Shown one piece after another: positions 55,406 through 64,000 of a stretch of 64,000 bases of DNA. Made by a program: the position numbers and the translations under genes. The stretch lies in assembly GCA_911728455.2 (NCBI GenBank), contig OU452230.1, forward strand, positions 10,106,377 to 10,170,376, written 5' to 3'. The number at the start of each line of letters is the position of its first letter. Position 1 is the first letter of the stretch. The DNA comes from Marthasterias glacialis. Taxonomy: Eukaryota; Echinodermata; Asteroidea; Forcipulatida; Asteriidae. The notes under the pieces are model-generated. The model ran no database searches, was not told the DNA's origin, and worked only from the letters and a program-made list of their open reading frames with translations.

Positions 55406-58379
55406 ATGGGCTTTCCGAAAATGCCGGTCTTGGGGCTGCTGGATAAACAGGGAGGAAGCCAGAGACCGCGGAGTGAGGACACCCCGAGGATGTCCAGTGC
55501 AAACCGACATGCTGTGTGTACTTCAACAATAGCCAAGGCCGCTACGTGTGTGCTGGACCGAAGCCAGCAAAAAAAATGCCGAAAAAGGAAATTGCAGCGC
55601 CATGGCCAATAACTCCAGAAATAATGGGGCTAGAGAGAAAATTCTTGTACCTGTAGGTAGCTGCCATAGTCCTGCATCCGCAAATCTGGTTTTCCAGGCC
55701 AGCCAGGGCCATCTTCCGCCTTGAAAACACCAGGGAGCGGGGCTGCTCCGAATGCGCTTCAAACGCCTGTCTAATGGAACTTTTGTACACGAAGCTGTAA
55801 CAGAGTAAAAACAAGACTTAGCAACGGCTCTATCTCCCAAAGTATTGGCGGGAAACTGACAAGTCTGACACTGCTGGAAAGCCCTGCTCAAGGGCTTTCC
55901 GACAATGCCGGTCTTGGGGCTGCGGGATAAACAGGGAGGATGCCAGGGACCGCAGAGTGAGGACACCCCGAGGATGTCCAGTGCAAACCGACATGCTGTG
56001 TGTACGTCAACAATAGCCAAGGCCGCTACGTGTCTGCTGGACCGAAGCCAGCAAAAAAAACGCCGAAAAAAAGAAATTGCAGCGCCATGGCCAATAACTC
56101 CAGAAATAATGGGGCTAGAGAGAAATTTCTTGTACCTGCAGGTAGCTGCCATAGTCCTGCATCCGCAAATCTGGTTTTCCAGGCCAGCCAGGGCCATCTT
56201 CCGCCTTGAAAACACCAGGGAGCGGGGCTGCTCCGAATGCGCTTCAAACGCCTGTCTAATGGAACTTTTGTACACGAAGCTTTAACAGAGTGAAAACAAG
56301 ACTTAGCAACGGCTCTATCTCCCAAAGTATTGGCGGGAAACTGACAAGTCTGACAGTGCTGGAAAGCCCTGCTCATGGGCTTTCGGAAAATGCCCATCTT
56401 GGGGCTGCGGAATAAACAGGGAGGAAGCCAGGGACTGCGGAGAGAGGACACCCCGAGGATGTCCAGTGCAAACCGACATGCTGTGTGTACGTCAACAATA
56501 GCCAAGGCCGCTACGTGTGTGCTGGACCGAAGCAACCAAAAAAAAACGCCGAAAAAAGAAATTGCAGCGCCAGGGCCAATAACTCCAGCAATAATGGGGC
56601 TAGAGAGAAATTTTTTGTACCTGCAGGTAGCTGCCATAGTCCTGCATCCGAAAATCTAGTTTTCCAGGCCAGCCAGGGCCATCTTCCGCCTTGAAAACAC
56701 CAGAAGCGGGGCTGCTCCGAATGCGCTTCAAACGCCTGTCTTTTGGAACTTTTGTACACGAAGCTGTAACAGAGTGAAAACAAGACTTAGCAACGGCTCT
56801 ATCTCCCAAAGTATTGGCGGGAAACTGACAAGTCTGACACTGCTGGAAAGCCCTGCTCATGGGCTTTCCGACAATGCCGGTCTTGGGGCTGCGGGATAAA
56901 CAGGGAGGATGCCATGGACCGCAGAGTGAGGACACCCCGAGGATGTCCAGTGCAAACCGACATGCTGTGTGTACGTCAACAATAGCCAAGGCCGCTACGT
57001 GTCTGCTGGACCGAAGCCAGCAAAAAAATGCCGAAAAAGGAAATTGCAGCGCCATGGCCAATAACTCCAGAAATAATGGGGCTAGAGAGAAAATTCTTGT
57101 ACCTGCAGGTAGCTGCCATAGTCCTGCATCCGCAAATCTGGTTTTCCAGGCCAGCCAGGGCCATCTTCCGCCTTGAAAACACCAAGGAGCGGGGCTGCTC
57201 CGAATGCGTTTCAAACGCCTGTCTAATGGAACTTTTGTACACGAAGCTGTAACAGAGTGAAAACAAGACTTAGCAACGGCTCTATCTCCCAAAGTATTGG
57301 CGGGAAACTGACAAGTCTGACACTGCTGGAAAGCCCTGCTCATGGGCTTTCCGAAAATGCCGGTCTTGGGGCTGCGGAATAAACAGGGAGGAAGCCAGGG
57401 ACCGCGGAGAGAGGACACCCCGAGGATGTCCAGTGCAAACCGACATGCTGTGTGTACTTCAACAATAGCCAAGGCCGCTACGTGTGTGCTGGACCGAAGC
57501 AACCAAAAAAAAAACGCCGAAAAAAGAAATTGCAGCGCCATGGCCAATAACTCCAGCAATAATGGGGCTAGAGAGAAATTTCTTGTACCTGCAGGTAGCT
57601 GCCATAGTCCTGCATCCGAAAATCTAGTTTTCCAGGCCAGCCAGGGCCATCTTCCGCCTTGAAAACACCAGAAGCGGGGCTGCTCCGAATGCGCTTCAAA
57701 CGCCTGTCTTCTGGAACTTTTGTACACGAAGCTGTAACAGAGTGAAAACAAGACTTAGCAACGGCTCTATCTCCCAAAGTATTGGCGGGAAACTGACAAG
57801 TTTGACACTGCTGGAAAGCCCTGCTCAAGGGCTTTCCGACAATGCCGGTCTTGGGGCTGCGGGATAAACAGGGAGGATGCCAGGGACCGCAGAGTTAGGA
57901 CACCCCGAGGATGTCCAGTGCAAACCGACATGCTGTGTGTACGTCAACAATAGCCAAGGCCGCTACGTGTCTGCTGGACCGAAGCCAGCAAAAAAATGCC
58001 GAAAAAGGAAATTGCAGCGCCATGGCCAATAACTCCAGAAATAATGGGGCTAGAGAGAAAATTCTTGTACCTGCAGGTAGCTGCCATAATCCTGCATCCG
58101 CAAATCTGGTTTTCCAGGCCAGCCAGGGCCATCTTCCGCCTTGAAAACACCTAGGAGCGGGGCTGCTCCGAATGCGTTTCAAACGCCTGTCTAATGGAAC
58201 TTTTGTACACGAAGCTGTAACAGAGTGAAAACAAGACTTAGCAACGGCTCTATCTCCCAAAGTATTGGCGGGAAACTGACAAGTCTGACACTGCTGGAAA
58301 GCCCTGCTCATGGGCTTTCCGAAAATGCCGGTCTTGGGGCTGATTGATAAACAGGGAGGATGCCATGGACCGCGGAGAG

Positions 58380-61300
58380 AGGACACCCCGAGGATGTCCA
58401 GTGCAAACCGACATGCTGTGTGTACGTCAACAATAGCCAAGGCCGCTACGTGTGTGCTGGACCGAAGCAACCAAAAAAAAAAACGCCGAAAAAAGAAATT
58501 GCAGCGCCATGGCCAATAACTCCAGCAATAATGGGGCTAGAGAGAAATTTCTTGTACCTGCAGGTAGCTGCCATAGTCCTGCATCCGAAAATCTAGTTTT
58601 CCAGGCCAGCCAGGGCCATCTTCCGTCTTGAAAACACCAGAAGCGGGGCTGCTCCGAATGCGCTTCAAACGCCTGTCTTTTGGAACTTTTGTACACGAAG
58701 CTGTAACAGAGTGAAAACAAGACTTAGCAACGGCTCTATCTCCCAAAGTATTGGCGGGAAACTGACAAGTTTGACACTGCTGGAAAGCCCCGCTCAAGGG
58801 CTTTCCGACAATGCCGGTCTTGGGGCTGCGGGATAAACAGGGAGGAGGCCAGGGACCGCAGAGTGAGGACACCCCGAGGATGTCCAGTGCAAACCGACAT
58901 GCTGTGTGTACGTCAACAATAGCCAAGGCCGCTACGTGTCTGCTGGACCGAAGCCAGCAAAAAAAACGCCAAAAAAGAAATTGCAGCGCCATGGCCAATA
59001 ACTCCAGAAATAATGGGGCTAGAGAGAAAATTCTTGTACCTGCAGGTAGCTGCCATAGTCCTGCATCCGCAAATCTGGTTTTCCAGGCCAGCCAGGGCCA
59101 TCTTCCGCCTTGAAAACACCAAGGAGCGGGGCTGCTCCGAATGCGTTTCAAACGCCTGTCTAATGGAACTTTTGTACACGAAGCTGTAACAGAGTGAAAA
59201 CAAGACTTAGCAACGGCTCTATCTCCCAAAGTATTGGCGGGAAACTGACAAGTCTGACACTGCTGGAAAGCCCTGCTCATGGGCTTTCCGAAAATGCCGG
59301 TCTTGGGGCTGCGGGATAAACAGGGAGGAAGCCAGGGACCGCGGAGAGAGGACACCCCGATGATGTCCAGTGCAAACCGACATGCTGTGTGTACGTCAAC
59401 AATAGCGAAGGCCGCTACGTGTGTGCTGGACCGAAGCAACCAAAAAAAAACGCCGAAAAAAGAAATTGCAGCGCCATGGCCAATAACTCCAGAAATAATG
59501 GGGCTAGAGAGAAATTTCTTGTACCTGCAGGTAGCTGCCATAGTCCTGCATCCGCAAATCTAGTTTTCCAGGCCAGCCAGGGCCATCTTCCGCCTTGAAA
59601 ACACCAGAAGCGGGGCTGCTCCGAATGCGCTTCAAACGCCTGTCTTTTGGAACTTTTGTACACGAAGCTGTAACAGAGTGAAAACAAGACTTAGCAACGG
59701 CTCTATCTCCCAAAGTATTGGCGGGAAACTGACAAGTCTGACACTGCTGGAAAGCCCTGCTCATGGGCTTTCCGACAATGCCGGTCTTGGGGCTGCGGGA
59801 TAAACAGGGAGGATGCCAGGGACCGCAGAGTTAGGACACCACGAGGATGTCCAGTGCAAACCGACATGCTGTGTGTACGTCAACAATAGCCAAGGCCGCT
59901 ACGTGTGTGCTGGACCGAAGCCAGCAAAAAAATGCCGAAAAAGGAAATTGCAGCGCCATGGCCAATAACTCCAGAAATAATGGGGCTAGAGAGAAAATTC
60001 TTGTACCTGCAGGTAGCTGCCATAGTCCTGCATCCGCAAATCTGGTTTTCCAGGCCAGCCAGGGCCATCTTCCGCCTTGAAAACACCAAGGAGCGGGGCT
60101 GCTCCGAATGCGTTTCAAACGCCTGTCTAATGGAACTTTTGTACACAAAGCTGTAACAGAGTGAAAACAAGACTTAGCAACGGCTCTATCTCCCAAAGTA
60201 TTGGCGGGAAACTGACAAGTCTGACACTGCTGGAAAGCCCTGCTCATGGGCTTTCCGAAAATGCCGGTCTTGGGGCTGCGGGATAAACAGGGAGGAAGCC
60301 AGGGACCGCGGAGAGAGGACACCCCGAGGATGTCCAGTGCAAACCGACATGCTGTGTGTACGTCAACAATAGCCAAGGCCGCTACGTGTGTGCTGGACCG
60401 AAGCAACCAAAAAAAAAAACGCCGAAAAAAGAAATTGCAGCGCCATGGCCAATAACTCCAGCAATAATGGGGCTAGAGAGAAATTTCTTGTACCTGCAGG
60501 TAGCTGCCATAGTCCTGCATCCGAAAATCTAGTTTTCCAGGCCAGCCAGGGCCATCTTCCGCCTTGAAAACACCAGAAGCGGGGCTGCTCCGAATGCGCT
60601 TCAAACGCCTGTCTTTTGGAACTTTTGTACACGAAGCTGTAACAGAGTGAAAACAAGACTTAGCAACGGCTCTATCTCCCAAAGTATTGGCGGGAAACTG
60701 ACAAGTTTGACACTGCTGGAAAGCCCCGCTCAAGGGTTTTTCCGACAATGCCGGTCTTGGGGCTGCGGGATAAACAGGGAGGAGGCCAGGGACCGCAGAG
60801 TGAGGACACCCCGAGGATGTCCAGTGCAAACCGACATGCTGTGTGTACGTCAACAATAGCCAAGGCCGCTACGTGTCTGCTGGACCGAAGCCAGCAAAAA
60901 AAACGCCAAAAAAAGAAATTGCAGCGCCATGGCCAATAACTCCAGAAATAATGGGGCTAGAGAGAAAATTCTTGTACCTGCAGGTAGCTGCCATAGTCCT
61001 GCATCCGCAAATCTGGTTTTCCAGGCCAGCCAGGGCCATCTTCCGCCTTGAAAACACCAAGGAGCGGGGCTGCTCCGAATGCGTTTCAAACGCCTGTCTA
61101 ATGGAACTTTTGTACACGAAGCTGTAACAGAGTGAAAACAAGACTTAGCAACGGCTCTATCTCCCAAAGTATTGGCGGGAAACTGACAAGTCTGACACTG
61201 CTGGAAAGCCCTGCTCATGGGCTTTCCGAAAATGCCGGTCTTGGGGCTGCGGGATAAACAGGGAGGAAGCCAGGGACCGCGGAGAGAGGACACCCCGATG

Positions 61301-62343
61301 ATGTCCAGTGCAAACCGACATGCTGTGTGTACGTCAACAATAGCGAAGGCCGCTACGTGTGTGCTGGACCGAAGCAACCAAAAAAAAACGCCGAAAAAAG
61401 AAATTGCAGCGCCATGGCCAATAACTCCAGAAATAATGGGGCTAGAGAGAAATTTCTTGTACCTGCAGGTAGCTGCCATAGTCCTGCATCCGCAAATCTA
61501 GTTTTCCAGGCCAGCCAGGGCCATCTTCCGCCTTGAAAACACCAGAAGCGGGGCTGCTCCGAATGCGCTTCAAACGCCTGTCTTTTGGAACTTTTGTACA
61601 CGAAGCTGTAACAGAGTGAAAACAAGACTTAGCAACGGCTCTATCTCCCAAAGTATTGGCGGGAAACTGACAAGTCTGACACTGCTGGAAAGCCCTGCTC
61701 ATGGGCTTTCCGACAATGCCGGTCTTGGGGCTGCGGGATAAACAGGGAGGATGCCAGGGACCGCAGAGTTAGGACACCACGAGGATGTCCAGTGCAAACC
61801 GACATGCTGTGTGTACGTCAACAATAGCCAAGGCCGCTACGTGTGTGCTGGACCGAAGCCAGCAAAAAAATGCCGAAAAAGGAAATTGCAGCGCCATGGC
61901 CAATAACTCCAGAAATAATGGGGCTAGAGAGAAAATTCTTGTACCTGCAGGTAGCTGCCATAGTCCTGCATCCGCAAATCTGGTTTTCCAGGCCAGCCAG
62001 GGCCATCTTCCGCCTTGAAAACACCAAGGAGCGGGGCTGCTCCGAATGCGTTTCAAACGCCTGTCTAATGGAACTTTTGTACACAAAGCTGTAACAGAGT
62101 GAAAACAAGACTTAGCAACGGCTCTATCTCCCAAAGTATTGGCGGGAAACTGACAAGTCTGACACTGCTGGAAAGCCCTGCTCATGGGCTTTCCGAAAAT
62201 GCCGGTCTTGGGGCTGCGGGATAAACAGGGAGGAAGCCAGGGACCGCGGAGAGAGGACACCCCGAGGATGTCCAGTGCAAACCGACATGCTGTGTGTACG
62301 TCAACAATAGCCAAGGCCGCTACGTGTGTGCTGGACCGAAGCA
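58380..62343 (+). repeat. 1938 bp tetramer HOR, two copies
   Basis: Rare marks recur at an offset of 1937-1938 bp. CCCCGCTCAAGGG is near 58787 and 60724. CCCGATGATG and AATAGCGAAG are in units 59279 and 61217. ACACCACGAGG is in 59764 and 61702. The match runs from about 58380 to the A-run near 60405, against about 60318 to 62343. It ends where unit 62184 switches to an S-type right half (GAGAAAATTC, CGCAAATCTGG, GCGTTTC). Differences are few: a T insertion and a C-to-T change in the hairpin arm near 60737, and A-run length. Confidence 0.86.
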
Positions 62344-62668
62344 ACCAAAAAAAAACGCCGAAAAAAGAAATTGCAGCGCCATGGCCAATAACTCCAGCAA
62401 TAATGGGGCTAGAGAGAAAATTCTTGTACCTGCAGGTAGCTGCCATAGTCCTGCATCCGCAAATCTGGTTTTCCAGGCCAGCCAGGGCCATCTTCCGCCT
62501 TGAAAACACCAAGGAGCGGGGCTGCTCCGAATGCGTTTCAAACGCCTGTCTAATGGAACTTTTGTACACGAAGCTGTAACAGAGTGAAAACAAGACTTAG
62601 CAACGGCTCTATCTCCCAAAGTATTGGCGGGAAACTGACAAGTCTGACACTGCTGGAAAGCCCTGCTC

Positions 62669-63638
62669 ATGGGCTTTCCGAAAATGCCAGTCTTGGGGCT
62701 GCGGGATAAACAGGGAGGAAGCCAGGGACCGCGGAGAGAGGACACCCCGAGGATGTCCAGTGCAAACCGACATGCTGTGTGTACGTCAACAATAGCGAAG
62801 GCCGCTACGTGTGTGCTGGACCGAAGCAACCAAAAAAAAACGCCGAAAAAAGAAATTGCAGCGCCATGGCCAATAACTCCAGAAATAATGGGGCTAGAGA
62901 GAAATTTCTTGTAAATGCAGGTAGCTGCCATAGTCCTGCATCCGAAAATCTAGTTTTCCAGGCCAGCCAGGGCCATCTTCCGCCTTGAAAACACCAAGGA
63001 GCGGGGCTGCTCCGAATGCGTTTCAAACGCCTGTCTAATGGAACTTTTGTACACAAAGCTGTAACAGAGTGAAAACAAGACTTAGCAACGGCTCTATCTC
63101 CCAAAGTATTGGCGGGAAACTGACAAGTCTGACACTGCTGGAAAGCCCTGCTCATGGGCTTTCCGAAAATGCCAGTCTTGGGGCTGCGGGATAAACAGGG
63201 AGGAAGCCAGGGACCGCGGAGAGAGGACACCCCGAGGATGTCCAGTGCAAACCGACATGCTGTGTGTACGTCAACAATAGCGAAGGCCGCTACGTGTGTG
63301 CTGGACCGAAGCAACCAAAAAAAAACGCCGAAAAAAGAAATTGCAGCGCCATGGCCAATAACTCCAGAAATAATGGGGCTAGAGAGAAATTTCTTGTAAA
63401 TGCAGGTAGCTGCCATAGTCCTGCATCCGAAAATCTAGTTTTCCAGGCCAGCCAGGGCCATCTTCCGCCTTGAAAACACCAAGGAGCGGGGCTGCTCCGA
63501 ATGCGTTTCAAACGCCTGTCTAATGGAACTTTTGTACACAAAGCTGTAACAGAGTGAAAACAAGACTTAGCAACGGCTCTATCTCCCAAAGTATTGGCGG
63601 GAAACTGACAAGTCTGACACTGCTGGAAAGCCCTGCTC
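62669..63638 (+). repeat. Tandem duplication of one 485 bp unit, identical copies
   Basis: Units 130 (62669-63153) and 131 (63154-63638) both carry ATGCCAGTC, AATAGCGAAG, TTGTAAATGCAGG (which destroys the PstI site), TCTAGTTTTCC, CCAAGGAGCGG, GCGTTTC and TACACAAAG. I find no difference between them. This is the youngest-looking exchange in the window, if it is not an assembly artefact. Confidence 0.88.
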
Positions 63639-64000
63639 ATGGGCTTTCCGAAAATGCCGGTCTTGGGGCTGCGGGATAAACAGGGAGGAAGCCAGGGACC
63701 GCGGAGAGAGGACACCCCGAGGATGTCCAGTGCAAACCGACATGCTGTGTGTACGTCAACAATAGCCAAGGCCGCTACGTGTGTGCTGGACCGAAGCAAC
63801 CAAAAAAAAACGCCGAAAAAAGAAATTGCAGCGCCATGGCCAATAACTCCAGCAATAATGGGGCTAGAGAGAAATTTCTTGTACCTGCAGGTAGCTGCCA
63901 TAGTCCTGCATCCGAAAATCTAGTTTTCCAGGCCAGCCAGGGCCATCTTCCGCCTTGAAAACACCAGAAGCGGGGCTGCTCCGAATGCGCTTCAAACGCC
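63639..64000 (+). repeat. Partial satellite unit at right edge
   Basis: The first 362 bp of a unit begin at the last anchor and are cut by the window end at AACGCC. It is an N-like unit (AAGCAACC before the A-run, TCTAGTTTTCC, ACCAGAAGCGG). The array continues to the right. Confidence 0.95.

Larger units (their letters stand above)
1..64000 (+). repeat. 484-486 bp tandem satellite array, 132 head-to-tail units
   Basis: The anchor ATGGGCTTTCCGAAAATG (or a close variant) recurs at 142, 626, 1111, 1599, 2086, 2569, 3054, 3540, 4022 and onward to 63639. This gives 131 complete periods averaging 484.7 bp, all in one orientation. Apart from the adenine run, units align base for base with scattered substitutions and rare 1-3 bp indels. 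One unit (1111-1598) counts to about 52% GC with 23 CpG. PstI (CTGCAG), NcoI (CCATGG) and SacII (CCGCGG) sites occur once in most units, so digestion should give a ladder of about 485 bp. No stretch outside the satellite exists in the window. The array is satellite DNA by structure. Its chromosomal place (centromere, pericentromere, subtelomere or sex chromosome) cannot be told from sequence alone, and I do not recognise the family. Confidence 0.98.
55406..64000 (+). repeat. Block G: units 115-132, alternating S and N-like types
   Basis: Units start at 55406, 55890, 56375, 56859, 57342, 57828, 58310, 58796, 59279, 59764, 60246, 60733, 61217, 61702, 62184, 62669, 63154 and 63639. S units have TTTCCGACAATGCC, CCGCAGAG and, in several, AAAAAAATGCCGAAAAAGG. 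N-like units have AAGCAACC before the A-run, TCTAGTTTTCC, ACCAGAAGCGG and CTGTCTTTTGGAAC. The two types alternate as dimers of about 967 bp through most of the block. Several S units carry CTCAAGGGC in place of CTCATGGGC. The N-like type shares TCTAGTTTTCC and the shortened AAGCGG with block C, 40 kb away. The last unit is cut by the window edge. Confidence 0.88.

Noticed and set aside
1..64000. Hundreds of open frames of 60-490 codons on both strands as protein genes
   Set aside because: They are the same few frames recurring every unit, shifted by A-run length, with no unique flank, consistent phase or recognisable domain.
1..64000. CRISPR array
   Set aside because: The whole 485 bp unit is conserved; there are no short repeats separated by unique spacers.
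1..64000. Tandem 5S rRNA or snRNA gene repeat
   Set aside because: The unit size fits such clusters, but I find no resemblance to 5S rRNA or a spliceosomal snRNA in either strand.

Overview
The whole 64 kb window is one uninterrupted head-to-tail satellite DNA array. I see no gene, no RNA gene, no transposon insertion, no unique spacer and no inversion. The unit is about 484-486 bp (mean 484.7 bp over 131 complete periods measured from the recurring ATGGGCTTTCC anchor at 142 to the one at 63639). There are 132 anchors in all, plus a 141 bp partial unit on the left and a 362 bp partial unit on the right. The unit is about 52% GC and carries roughly 23 CpG. Almost every change in unit length comes from one adenine run (8 A gives 484 bp, 9 gives 485, 11 gives 487, 12 gives 488). 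The many apparent reading frames on both strands are the same few frames recurring once per unit and are not annotated as genes.

The window suggests a eukaryotic chromosome, probably an animal centromeric, pericentromeric or other heterochromatic block. The grounds are the long tandem array, the higher-order repeat (HOR) structure and the near-identical neighbouring units. I do not recognise the satellite family and cannot name the species.

Layout by diagnostic variants (unit numbers count from the anchor at 142): (A) 1-5957, units 1-12, with a 968 bp dimer duplication. (B) 5958-14193, units 13-29, older and mixed. (C) 14194-22418, units 30-46, with a 1451 bp trimer HOR. (D) 22419-43757, units 47-90, the most ordered region: a 1456 bp trimer (types N2-R-D) nested in an eight-unit, about 3880 bp super-repeat. 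(E) 43758-49580, units 91-102, mixed. (F) 49581-55405, units 103-114, shuffled X/Y/Z/W types. (G) 55406-64000, units 115-132, alternating dimers and a 1938 bp tetramer HOR. Single-unit tandem duplications occur at 9829-10798, 24839-25810 and 62669-63638.

Each unit carries a fixed set of small elements: a perfect 9 bp-stem hairpin, a 12 bp palindrome around a PstI/SbfI site, two closely spaced A-tracts, an E2F-like site overlapping an inverted CCAAT box, a second CCAAT next to an NcoI site, and a YY1/ETS-like site. Some variants add an AATAAA hexamer. The array therefore records unequal crossover and gene conversion, and it could also be a dense field of protein-binding sites; that second idea is inference. 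All comparisons were made by eye, so difference counts are approximate.
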